DNA of 64,000 nt from Brotaphodocola catenula (lineage in GTDB: Bacteria; Bacillota; Clostridia; Lachnospirales; Lachnospiraceae), in contig JAJEPU010000006.1 in NCBI GenBank assembly GCA_020686985.1, positions 1 to 64,000 of the forward strand, read 5' to 3'. Shown piece after piece: positions 26,199 to 34,246 of this stretch; position 1 is the first letter of the stretch; every line of letters starts with the position of its first letter. Under the pieces are notes generated by a model that was given only the letters and a program-made list of their open reading frames with translations, ran no database searches and was not told where the DNA came from. A program made the position numbers and the translations under genes.

Positions 26199-26560
26199 AT
26201 GAAAGCTGTCCGAATTGCAGGACCAAGACACCTAGAAATCATCGATGTAGAAAAACCGGTTCTGTCCGGCAAAAACAATGTTCTCGTGCGGATGACCTCT
26301 GCCGGCATCTGCGGTTCCGACGTCAGCATCTATCAGGGAACAAATGCGATCGTCACCTATCCTCGAATCATCGGTCATGAGATGGTCGGTGTCGTCGACA
26401 AGGTCGGCACAGATGTCTTGCGCTTAAAAGAATGAGGGAACGCTTGATCTCACAAACTCGATCTCTCACACGTTCCCTCTGACCAAGGCTCAGGAAGCCT
26501 TTGACTTTATTGACAGCCACAATCCGTTGATCCGCAAGATTGTGCTGACGTTTGATTAAC
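26199..26560 (+). pseudogene. Zinc-dependent dehydrogenase with a large internal deletion
   Basis: The first 76 residues (MKAVRIAGPRHLEIIDVEKP, AGICGSD, YPRIIGHEMVG) match the N-terminal third of the intact dehydrogenase at 29882. At about 26430 the frame stops, and the sequence jumps straight to that gene's last 40 codons (GTLDLTNSISHTFPLTKAQEAF through the final TAA at 26558-26560). About 660 bases of middle, including the nucleotide-binding domain, are gone. Promoter and ribosome site remain. The two copies differ at about a quarter of positions, so this is an old paralogue, not a fresh duplication. Confidence 0.85.
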
Positions 26561-26564
26561 CTAA

Positions 26565-27845
26565 TTAGCCCAGGAAGAAGTTCATCGGAACCGTCACAAG
26601 TGCCGGGAAGAGAACCATTGCAAGCAAAATCAACACCTCTGCAAGCAGAAACGGCCAGATTGATTTCACAATTCTTTCCATATTAATTTTTCCTGCACTG
26701 CACGCTACGTTCAACACGGTTCCAACCGGAGGAGTTAAGAGTCCGAGAACCGTCATCAGAATAAATACCACTCCGAAGTACGGAACATCGATTCCTGCCT
26801 GCTTGACTGCCGGAAGCAGAACCGGAGTCAGAATCATAATCGTCGGGGTTACGTCCATCGAGGTTCCCACGAGGAGAACAATCAGGCAGATAATCAGCAT
26901 CAGGAGCGTCGGATGACTGATAAACGGTGCAAGGATTCCTGTCACAATCGCCGGAACATTTGCGACGGTCATCATCCAGGAAGACACCATTGCTGCCGCT
27001 GCCAGAAACATGATAACCGAGGAGGATTTCGCTGCGGAAACCAGACATTCCATCAGCATATTAATTTTCAGCTCTTTGTAGACGAAGAGTCCGATCAACA
27101 GTGCATACACAGCAGCGATGACTCCTGCCTCTGTCGGAGTGAACTTTCCACTTCTAAGTCCGAACAGGATAAATACCGGAAGAATAATTGCCCACAGACC
27201 ATCGACAAGTGCTTTTACAACCTCTTTTGCACTCTGGCGCGGTGCCTTTGCCAGATTGTCTTTCTTTGCGATAAAGAACCACAGCACACAAAGGGATGCA
27301 GAGAGATAAAATGCCGGAGCAATACCACCCATGAACAGCTTTGTCACAGATACACCAGCCTGAACACCGAAAACAATCATCGGAACAGACGGTGGCATAA
27401 TCGGGGAGAGGATATTTCCCGCTGCAATCAGTCCGGTACAGGTGTCGCGCTTATAGCCGGCACGCACCATCATCGGAATCAGAATGGCTCCGAGGAAAGC
27501 GGTCGATGCAACCGCAGAACCAATCATACTTGCAAACAGAAGAATCGCCATAATCGTCACATATCCAAGACCGCCACGTACATGGCCAACCATCGCATTT
27601 GCCGCATTTACAATTCGCTTCGTGATACCACCGCGGTTCATAAACTCACCTGCCATGATAAAGAACGGAACTGCCATCATCGAGAAGGAGTCTGCTCCGG
27701 AGAAGAGATTCTGCGAAAGGATCTGAGCGTTAAAACCATTTAGAAACAGCATCATGCACACACCGCTGAACAGCAGTGCAAAACAAATCGGAAGTCCGAT
27801 CAGCATTCCGCCAACCAGCGCACACAGAAATACCAGCAATGTCAT
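26565..27845 (-). CDS. TRAP transporter large permease (DctM type)
   Basis: 426 residues with about twelve membrane helices. The family motif region GLPICFALLFSGVCMMLFL lies at the start, with SGADSFSMMAVPFFIMAGEFMNRGG, and ILSPIMPPSVPMIVFG in the middle. This is the ion-coupled translocating subunit of a tripartite TRAP importer, working with the small permease and binding protein upstream in the same operon (one base apart). Its stop lies four bases from the dehydrogenase pseudogene. The substrate is probably a sugar acid, judged from the neighbours only. Confidence 0.94.
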   Translation of the reverse strand: MTLLVFLCALVGGMLIGLPICFALLFSGVCMMLFLNGFNAQILSQNLFSGADSFSMMAVPFFIMAGEFMNRGGITKRIVNAANAMVGHVRGGLGYVTIMAILLFASMIGSAVASTAFLGAILIPMMVRAGYKRDTCTGLIAAGNILSPIMPPSVPMIVFGVQAGVSVTKLFMGGIAPAFYLSASLCVLWFFIAKKDNLAKAPRQSAKEVVKALVDGLWAIILPVFILFGLRSGKFTPTEAGVIAAVYALLIGLFVYKELKINMLMECLVSAAKSSSVIMFLAAAAMVSSWMMTVANVPAIVTGILAPFISHPTLLMLIICLIVLLVGTSMDVTPTIMILTPVLLPAVKQAGIDVPYFGVVFILMTVLGLLTPPVGTVLNVACSAGKINMERIVKSIWPFLLAEVLILLAMVLFPALVTVPMNFFLG

Positions 27846-27846
27846 C

Positions 27847-28440
27847 TTACTTTCCTCCTTCTTCTCTCAGCCGTCTTGCATACTCCTCATCCGAAAGCTC
27901 CTCCGAGCCTTCTTTTGCATCCGATGCAATCTCATCGTCATCCGAGGTGCTCATCGTCACGATCTCCGAGATCTTGGACGGGTTTTTCAGTGCATGTACA
28001 ATATTCAGAATAGCCATAATCGCGATTGCCACTCCGGTCAGGATTCCAACTGCATACAGAAAGGCATATGGAATTCCGAGCGCTGCGGTGCGGGACTGCG
28101 TGTTCTGAGCCACCATTTTCAGCGAACCCTGAATGAGAATCACCATCAATGCCATGATGATCAGCTGAGAAACCACATACATGACCATCTGAACCTGAGG
28201 CTTCATCCTGCTGATCAGCGTATCCACGCCCAGATGTGCATTTGCGCGCATCGCACTGATCGCTCCGATATAGGTCACAAACACAAACAAGTATCTTGCC
28301 AGTTCCTCCGACCAGGTCAGACCGGAATTAAAAAATGTACGAAGCACAACATTCAAGAATACGAACAGAACCATCAGTCCCGTCAAAATTCCAGTAAAGT
28401 AATCGATTCCCTTAAATAACTTATCTGCTATCTTATCCAT
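27847..28440 (-). CDS. TRAP transporter small permease (DctQ type)
   Basis: Four membrane helices with the family motif LTWSEELARYLFVFVTYIGA and MRANAHLGVD. The last 40 residues form an acidic cytosolic tail (STSDDDEIASDAKEGSEELSD region) longer than in most members. The ATG at 28440 follows TAGGGAGTG. The frame is open 18 codons upstream, but those overlap the preceding gene. Middle gene of the TRAP operon. Confidence 0.92.
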   Translation of the reverse strand: MDKIADKLFKGIDYFTGILTGLMVLFVFLNVVLRTFFNSGLTWSEELARYLFVFVTYIGAISAMRANAHLGVDTLISRMKPQVQMVMYVVSQLIIMALMVILIQGSLKMVAQNTQSRTAALGIPYAFLYAVGILTGVAIAIMAILNIVHALKNPSKISEIVTMSTSDDDEIASDAKEGSEELSDEEYARRLREEGGK

Positions 28441-28451
28441 ACTTACACTCC

Positions 28452-29474
28452 CTATTTGATATTGGAGACCATCTCCCGAACACTGTCCACCCACTCATAC
28501 TGAGAATTGAGATAATCATAAACCGGCTGTATCTTTTCAAGCATCTTTCCTCGATCCTCCTCAGAAAGCTCTGTGACCGTCAACCCATGTTCCTTCATGA
28601 AATCCACATCTGCATCCAACTGCTTCTCATACAGATCCCAGGCATAATCGGAAGCCGCCTCGGCTGCTTCTGAAAAAGCATTCTGTTCCTCAGATGTGAG
28701 TTCATTCCAGAATTCATCTCCGGAAAACAGCTCCAGGGAAGCAACCATATGATTCGTATTGTATATGTACTTCTGGACTTCGTACCAGCCCTCATTTTTT
28801 ACGGTTGAGAGCGGGTTATCCTGACCATCTGCCACACCCTGTTCCAGTGCGGTGAAGACCTCGCCCATGTCCATGATGACAACATTCGCGCCAAGACTCT
28901 CTGCCAGCTTTACATGGATCGGATTGTTCGGCATTCTTAACTTCTGTCCTGCGAAATCATCAAGGCTCTCCAACTTCTTATTAGAAGAAAAGGCTCGCGC
29001 TCCGTTCGGAAACCACGAGAGCAATTTCAACGGCTGGGTACTCTCGAGATCCTGTGCGATGTAGGTTCCAAGTTCGCCCTGATAGCTTTTCCTTGCGTGC
29101 TCTACATCCCGGAACAGAAACGGGAAATCAGGAATTGCCATCTTCGGAGTTTCCGACCACATCGAAGTTCCAACCACGCACATCTCCACAATTCCGCTCT
29201 TCGTGTAATCGTAGGTTACTTTTTCGCTTCCAAGAACTCCGGAATTATAAATCTGAATGTCATACTTTCCGTTGGTCGCTTCCTCTACCATCGGCTTGAA
29301 AACATCCGTCATTGCTTTCGCCGCAGGTGTCTGATCTGACACACAGACCGCAATCTTTACCAACTTGCTCTTTCCGCTTTCCTGTCCCGATGAGGAGCAT
29401 CCCGTCGCCATTCCTGTTGCCAGCAACATAAGAAACAGTGTTGTTCCCCACTTTGCCGTCTTCGCAAATTTCAT
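28452..29474 (-). CDS. TRAP transporter substrate-binding lipoprotein (DctP type)
   Basis: Begins MKFAKTAKW, followed by a hydrophobic stretch and a lipobox ending MATGC, so the mature protein is lipid-anchored at Cys25 or so on the outer face of the membrane. The binding domain shows the DctP features: KIYNSGVLG-like QIYNSGVLGSEK, WFPNGARAFSSNK, LRMPNNPIHVKLAESLGA and the signature EVFTALEQGVADGQDNPLSTV. The Arg in LRMPNN is the family's carboxylate-binding residue, which supports an organic-acid substrate. The ATG at 29474 has AGGAGGGTG upstream. An upstream 27-codon extension has no signal-peptide logic. Confidence 0.93.
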   Translation of the reverse strand: MKFAKTAKWGTTLFLMLLATGMATGCSSSGQESGKSKLVKIAVCVSDQTPAAKAMTDVFKPMVEEATNGKYDIQIYNSGVLGSEKVTYDYTKSGIVEMCVVGTSMWSETPKMAIPDFPFLFRDVEHARKSYQGELGTYIAQDLESTQPLKLLSWFPNGARAFSSNKKLESLDDFAGQKLRMPNNPIHVKLAESLGANVVIMDMGEVFTALEQGVADGQDNPLSTVKNEGWYEVQKYIYNTNHMVASLELFSGDEFWNELTSEEQNAFSEAAEAASDYAWDLYEKQLDADVDFMKEHGLTVTELSEEDRGKMLEKIQPVYDYLNSQYEWVDSVREMVSNIK

Positions 29475-29598
29475 TCTTTTCACCCTCCTAAATGATTTCA
29501 CAACCTCCGAAACATCGTTCACATTGTTCTCCTGTTTCATCGTTCCATGTTCCATGTTTCATAACAGGTTCTTGTCTTCTTGTCTTACTGTGTTTGGC

Positions 29599-29638
29599 TG
29601 TATGCTAGTATGGTAGTTCATTCTCGACATTTTTTCAA
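29599..29638 (-). promoter_or_regulatory. Promoter and operator of the TRAP operon
   Basis: Minus strand TTGAAA (29638-29633), 17 bases, TACCAT (29615-29610). The -10 lies inside CTACCATACTAGCATACA (29616-29599), which shares its first nine bases with the site at the divergent dehydrogenase promoter. Confidence 0.6.
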
Positions 29639-29713
29639 TATGTATTTTTTTACAGTTTATTTTGCTTATTTTTGTACATTTTATCTAATTTTATTTTTTC
29701 TTCTTGCTGGATA

Positions 29714-29753
29714 TTGACTTTTATCTTTTATTTTACTACCATACTTGTATGTA
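29714..29753 (+). promoter_or_regulatory. Promoter and operator of the zinc dehydrogenase gene
   Basis: TTGACT (29714-29719), 17 bases, TACCAT (29737-29742). The -10 is embedded in CTACCATACTTGTATGTA (29736-29753), whose core CATACTTGTATG is a perfect 5+2+5 palindrome of the size bound by GntR-family proteins. A second motif, TGTCAGATA, follows at 29761-29769. Confidence 0.6.
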
Positions 29754-29881
29754 AGTTGTGTGTCAGATATCAATTCAAGAAATCGTCAAGACTTTGATCT
29801 GATATCTCAACAAGAAACAAACAAGAAAAATTCAAAACTCAAAAACATGGTCAAACAAAAAAGAAAAGGAGTGTTCCCATT

Positions 29882-30904
29882 ATGAAAGCTGTCCAGATTG
29901 TAAAACCAAACCAATTAGAAGTAATCGATGTTGAAAAGCCGGTTCTCTCCGGCAAAAACAACATTCTGGTGAGAATGACCGCTGCCGGTATCTGCGGTTC
30001 GGATGTCGGTATCTACCATGGAACGAACGCAGCTGCTACCTATCCTCGAATTATCGGACACGAGATGGTCGGTGTCGTTGCAGAGATCGGTGCAGGGGTC
30101 ACTCATCTGAAAGTCGGGGACCGTGTAATCATCAATCAGGTAACCAGTTGCGGTCACTGCTATCCCTGCATGAGAAAGCGTGGAAATGTCTGCGACAATC
30201 TGAAAGTCAGAGGCGTTCACATTGACGGTGGTTATCGGGAATTCATCGCTGTCCCGGAATCCGACTGCTATCTCCTGCCGGATTCTCTTTCCGATCAGGA
30301 TGCCGTCATGATCGAGCCGACCACAATCGCAATTCAGGCGTGCACACGCGCTGAGCTGTGCGCGGACGATATGCTTTTGATCTACGGCGCAGGTGCACTC
30401 GGTAGCACAATGCTCAAGATTGCTCACACAATCTGCGATCACATCATTGTCGCTGACATTATGGATGACAAGTTGGCGGAAGCACGCAAGCATGGTGCAA
30501 AATACACCATCAATGTCGCAACAGAGAATTTTCAGGCAAAGGTTCTGGAATACACGCACGGAAGAGGTACTACCGTCTCGATCGATTCCGCCTGTGTAAA
30601 AAATTCTCTGATGTTGCTTCTTCAGGCTACCGGAAATGCCGGCCGCGTCATCACAATGGGCTTCTCCACCGCTCCGACGGAAGTCAATCAGTTCCTGATC
30701 ACCTCCAAAGAGCTGGATGTAAGAGGTTCCCGCCTTCAGAATAAGATGTTTGGAAAGGCGATCGAGATGATCAAAGCTGGAACTCTCGATCTGAACAACT
30801 CGATCTCTCACACCTTCCCGCTCACCAAGGCACAGGAAGCCTTTGATTTTGTGGACAGTCACGATCCGTCCATCCGCAAAATCGTCTTCACGTTTGATTT
30901 TTAA
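29882..30904 (+). CDS. Zinc-dependent alcohol/polyol dehydrogenase (threonine or galactonate dehydrogenase-like)
   Basis: A 340-residue medium-chain dehydrogenase. Catalytic zinc ligands sit in GICGSD and GHE (YPRIIGHEMVG), the structural zinc ligands in CGHCYPCMRKRGNVC, and the Rossmann motif in IYGAGALGSTM. The family includes L-threonine, sorbitol and L-galactonate/L-idonate dehydrogenases and RspB. The setting beside a TRAP importer and a GntR/FCD regulator favours oxidation of a sugar acid or polyol, which is inference. The start follows AAAAGGAGTG. It is divergent from the TRAP operon and shares operator-like sites with it. Confidence 0.88.
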   Translation: MKAVQIVKPNQLEVIDVEKPVLSGKNNILVRMTAAGICGSDVGIYHGTNAAATYPRIIGHEMVGVVAEIGAGVTHLKVGDRVIINQVTSCGHCYPCMRKRGNVCDNLKVRGVHIDGGYREFIAVPESDCYLLPDSLSDQDAVMIEPTTIAIQACTRAELCADDMLLIYGAGALGSTMLKIAHTICDHIIVADIMDDKLAEARKHGAKYTINVATENFQAKVLEYTHGRGTTVSIDSACVKNSLMLLLQATGNAGRVITMGFSTAPTEVNQFLITSKELDVRGSRLQNKMFGKAIEMIKAGTLDLNNSISHTFPLTKAQEAFDFVDSHDPSIRKIVFTFDF

Positions 30905-30970
30905 TATAGGGACTTTTTTATTCTATCGCTGAAAAATAGATTGGAAAATAGACTAGCGAAAAGAATCTGC

Positions 30971-31015
30971 CGGTTGTATAATAAAGATTAACAGTGAAGT
31001 TTTGATTGTCAGATA
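30971..31015 (+). promoter_or_regulatory. Putative promoter of the GntR gene with shared motif
   Basis: TATAAT occurs around 30977 with a weak -35. TGTCAGATA at 31007-31015, about 30 bases downstream, is the same 9-mer found at 29761 and (complement) at 26134, consistent with autoregulation. Confidence 0.4.
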
Positions 31016-31100
31016 AGGTTCCTCCGCACTTACATGCAAGCATGCAATCTGGCTGGCCATTCGACAACATGTTCATCTTAAATAAAGTGAGGATTTTGCT

Positions 31101-31775
31101 ATGACCATTCTTGAAAAAGAACGCTCCGAAAATGCACGCTCTTACGCGGTTCGGGTACTTTTGTACAACATTGTTCATCTGGAGCTCACGCCCGGCAGTT
31201 CTGTGAGTGAAAATGAGCTCTCTTCTGCGCTCTCCCTCTCCCGAACTCCTGTCCGAGAGGCACTGATTGAATTAAACCGGATTGGACTCGTTGAGATTAT
31301 CCCACAGAAGGGAAGTTACGTCTCCAAAATTGATTATGATATTGTGGAGGAATCTCGTTTTCTCCGACTTGTGATGGAAAATGCCGTGTTAAAACTGGCA
31401 TGCGAGGGCATCGATCAATCGTATTTAGATGCCCTCCAGCAAAACATCCAACTGCAACGCCAGTGCTCCGAGACAAAAGACAATGACCGGATGCTTGAGC
31501 TTGATAACGAGTTCCACCAGTTGATTTTCCAGTCCGTCAACAAAATGTGGTCTTACCATATCATTCGAGAGCAGATGGTCCATTTCGACCGGCTTCGCGC
31601 ACTCTCTGCGAAAAAGGGACACCTCGACTATGTGATTTCCGACCATGAGGATATTCTTTATGCACTCAAGCGCCATGATGCAGAAATGGCAGAGATGCTG
31701 ATGACCCGCCATCTGGCACGCCACCGCACAGAGAGAAAAGAACTGACTGAAGCCTACCCCGAATATTTCTGCTAA
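31101..31775 (+). CDS. GntR-family (FCD/FadR) transcriptional regulator
   Basis: An N-terminal winged helix-turn-helix (LTPGSSVSENELSSALSLSRTPVREALIELNRIGLVEIIPQKGSYV) is followed by an all-helical FCD ligand domain. Metal-binding residues typical of FCD proteins appear as D/H positions in ELDNEFHQLIF, DHEDILYALKRHD and MTRHLARH. Such proteins usually sense organic acids or sugar acids and repress the catabolic genes beside them. The likely targets are the TRAP operon and the dehydrogenase. Start chosen at 31101 after AAAGTGAGGA. Confidence 0.92.
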   Translation: MTILEKERSENARSYAVRVLLYNIVHLELTPGSSVSENELSSALSLSRTPVREALIELNRIGLVEIIPQKGSYVSKIDYDIVEESRFLRLVMENAVLKLACEGIDQSYLDALQQNIQLQRQCSETKDNDRMLELDNEFHQLIFQSVNKMWSYHIIREQMVHFDRLRALSAKKGHLDYVISDHEDILYALKRHDAEMAEMLMTRHLARHRTERKELTEAYPEYFC

Positions 31776-31783
31776 AAGCACAA

Positions 31784-31828
31784 AAAAATCCTCCCGGACA
31801 GACGAAAGCTGTCTGAGAGGATTTTTTA
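31784..31828 (+). terminator. Terminator of the GntR gene
   Basis: AAAAAATCCTC (31784-31794) pairs with GAGGATTTTTT (31818-31828), with an inner GGACAG/CTGTC stem. Symmetric A and T runs allow termination on both strands. Confidence 0.88.
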
Positions 31829-31915
31829 TTATGCGTGCTCTAATTCCGAGCACGAGAAACGCGAAAATCGCAAGACCATCGTCATAAAACCGTCAGCGCC
31901 CAAACCGATTCTGCT

Positions 31916-33127
31916 TCATTCGCCTGCGCTCTCCCCGCCATTCTTGATCTTTTCACTCTTCTCTGCGAACCGATCATCTTCCTTATCGTTCTCCGTCTGA
32001 TCCGCTCCACACTCCGCTTGTTTTTCAGGAAAACTCTTCTGCGTGATCACATATTTCTTCTCAAAATCGACCGGATAATACGACATCTTCGATTTTCTAA
32101 GTCCCGCAATTCCGACATCATCCTCACGGTTGATCAGAAGTGCGTCCGGGTAAGCGTGGCGCGCAAACTGCTGGTTGATCATCTGGTAGAGTCCCGGAAT
32201 CTCATGATCTGCCTTCTCAATGCTGATGATCGCAACTTTTTCCTTCTCATTGTAATCTCCGATCGAGAATGCCTTGAGTTCCCCATCGAGATAAATTGCA
32301 CCTGCACGAATATGCTTAAAAAGATTCTCATGGCTGAGAATATCCTGAATTCCGAGAAATTCTCCGCGAAGCTCCTCCTCCGGGTCGAAAGCCTCCCCGT
32401 TCTCGTCGATTCCGCCTTCTTCCCCGACTGCAAGTTTGGCTTCCATCCATCTCTTCAGAAACGCAAGAACTTCCTCATGATCGGCATAAGTCAGCGTGCG
32501 GTACTCCCATCTGCCCTCATATGCCTTCAAAAACTTGTTGATGTGGTTGCGCTTTTTCGTGTACTTTCGTCCTGCAAGAGTTCTCAAAGCCTCCGCATCA
32601 TAGAGGTAATCGCGGGTATCCTCAACCTCATTCACCTCGTAATCATTCAGAGCGTCCGTCTCTTTCAGGCAAGCAACGCCCTCCTGATCCGCACTCGTCA
32701 TCACAAGCGGAATTCCGAGCACCTGATTGAAGTAGGTTTCCTCCAATTTCAGATAGTGGGCGAGATCCTCCTCCCTGCAATACGGGAGAAAGCCGTAGAT
32801 CTCCATTCTCTCATTTTTCTGTTCAAAATTCTGCGCGTCCTCACTGTGCTTTTCTCCGTTTTCCAACGTTGCATCCAGATCTGCTTCGTCCGGTTCATCC
32901 CCTTCACTCAAGAACATCAAAAACAGTGCGTCCTCAAACTGACAGTATTTTACCTGATAGAAATTCCGGTAGAGATACTGGTCAAGCGGTGCACTGTCAC
33001 AGCTTCGATTTGGGCGCAACGTATAAAAAGGCGACAACGATATCACATCCTCCGCTGTGAGCGGGAGATACTTCATCTTTCCTGCCGCCGTGAGGTAATC
33101 ATAGTCTGTCCGTTCCCTGGTTGTCAT
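31916..33127 (-). CDS. DUF2156 (phosphatidylglycerol lysyltransferase C-terminal-like) protein
   Basis: A 403-residue GNAT-fold protein resembling the DUF2156 part of MprF-type aminoacyltransferases, but with no membrane domain, so soluble. Family-like stretches include LRTLAGRKYTKKRNHINKFLKAYEG, AIYLDGELKAFSIGDY, ISIEKADHEIPGLYQMINQQFARH and INREDDVGIAGLRKSKMSYYP. An acidic low-complexity insertion (about 75-105) and an acidic/basic C-terminal tail are unusual. The real substrate is unknown. The start at 33127 follows AAAGGATTAGAG. Confidence 0.8.
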   Translation of the reverse strand: MTTRERTDYDYLTAAGKMKYLPLTAEDVISLSPFYTLRPNRSCDSAPLDQYLYRNFYQVKYCQFEDALFLMFLSEGDEPDEADLDATLENGEKHSEDAQNFEQKNERMEIYGFLPYCREEDLAHYLKLEETYFNQVLGIPLVMTSADQEGVACLKETDALNDYEVNEVEDTRDYLYDAEALRTLAGRKYTKKRNHINKFLKAYEGRWEYRTLTYADHEEVLAFLKRWMEAKLAVGEEGGIDENGEAFDPEEELRGEFLGIQDILSHENLFKHIRAGAIYLDGELKAFSIGDYNEKEKVAIISIEKADHEIPGLYQMINQQFARHAYPDALLINREDDVGIAGLRKSKMSYYPVDFEKKYVITQKSFPEKQAECGADQTENDKEDDRFAEKSEKIKNGGESAGE

Positions 33128-33277
33128 AATAATAACTCTAATCCTTTCCTGCTAACTTCTTTTTTCTTCTCTTTTTTCTTCTTTTTGATCGTTTCTTTCG
33201 GATCGTTTTTTCCTGATCATTTTTTTCTGATCGTTTCTCTGCTTTTGAGATCCGACATTTTGCTACAGTTCCGTATT

Positions 33278-33466
33278 CTACATTCGCAGATTTCGGTAGA
33301 CCTCTCCGCCGTCCGAACTTCCATTCAGCTCACAGATTCCTGCGAGCGCAGAAGCTCCGATCACCCGGATCAGCCAATTCGTAAACGTCTTTTTCGTTTT
33401 CGCTGTCATCTCGGTCTCAGTCGTATGTGTCTCTGTTGTCTTCTTGTTTGATTCCTGCTTTTTCAT
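33278..33466 (-). CDS. Small hypothetical protein
   Basis: 62-64 residues: a Thr/Lys/Glu-rich N-terminal half, then NWLIRVIGASALAGICELNG, which could be a short amphipathic or membrane segment. No family recognised. The ribosome site is weak (GGAT close to the ATG), and it sits alone in a 490-base gap between the DUF2156 gene and a small membrane-protein gene, whose remaining sequence is T-rich with no other gene seen. It may be spurious. Confidence 0.3.
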   Translation of the reverse strand: MKKQESNKKTTETHTTETEMTAKTKKTFTNWLIRVIGASALAGICELNGSSDGGEVYRNLRM

Positions 33467-33614
33467 ATCCAAAATCTATTTTTGACTTATTTCCTTTCTG
33501 TGGTTTTCCCCAAAATAAAAATTTAACCCCATCTTCTGCCAGAAATGATCGAAATCATTAAAATCATCAAATAAACCTTTTATTATCCTTATTATCTTAT
33601 CTCTATCCTCTCTG

Positions 33615-34244
33615 CTATCTCATAACCTGCAAGAGAATCTGAATCGCATAACAGAGAAACGCCAGGATCACCGTCCAGAGAATAAAACGCAGTCCCCGGA
33701 CAAATTCGTCACAGCGGTGATGCAATCTGGCGAGATTTCCATTGATCGTCTCCCGATACAGCGCAATCAGACGAAGTCTCGCCTGCTCCTCCCCCATGCG
33801 CTCCAAATGTTCCCGTTGCATAATCTCCGGGTCCATCCGGGCAATCTGTTCCGGCTGAAGCAGTCTCATGAAAAACACGAGCACATACACATAGGCGCCC
33901 ATCACCGCGATACAGTTCAAAATATACAGCCCCGAAACGAACATCTGAATCCCATTCTCCGGCATTTTGAGCTGAGAAATCCCGCTGAAAAGCCCGATGA
34001 TGAACACAAAGAGGAATCCGCAGAACGTGATCGCAATATAGACCTTATTGTCAATCTTGTTGCTTCGGTCAAACTGATTTTCATACTCTGCCATCAGGCT
34101 CGTCAGTTCCAGCTGACTGCCAGTCGAACTCACATCTTGTCGGGAATCATTTTTCTCTGTCAAACCATTCTTGTCCACTCTCGCTTCACTCCTTCTTCTC
34201 AGCCATCCCCATGACTGACCCGTGACTGGCAACTGCACCCACAC
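33615..34244 (-). CDS. Small membrane protein of unknown function downstream of the GGDEF gene
   Basis: About 209 residues. The N-terminal 50 are polar. Then comes EYENQFDRSNKIDNKVYIAITFCGFLF leading into two closely spaced membrane helices, a charged helix (PEQIARMDPEIMQREHLERMGEEQARLR) and a third membrane helix at the C-terminus. The pattern of a basic/acidic helix just before paired helices is vaguely like SLATT/DUF5706 membrane effectors, but no diagnostic motif was seen. It starts at a GTG right after the stop of the diguanylate cyclase ORF, with AGGAG overlapping that stop. The GTG at 34238 gives better spacing. Co-transcription is likely. Confidence 0.6.
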   Translation of the reverse strand: MWVQLPVTGQSWGWLRRRSEARVDKNGLTEKNDSRQDVSSTGSQLELTSLMAEYENQFDRSNKIDNKVYIAITFCGFLFVFIIGLFSGISQLKMPENGIQMFVSGLYILNCIAVMGAYVYVLVFFMRLLQPEQIARMDPEIMQREHLERMGEEQARLRLIALYRETINGNLARLHHRCDEFVRGLRFILWTVILAFLCYAIQILLQVMR

Positions 34245-34246
34245 TC

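Noticed and set aside
32018..33451. 477-codon plus-strand frame antisense to the DUF2156 gene
   Set aside because: Shadow frame. The minus-strand product matches a known family and has a ribosome site.
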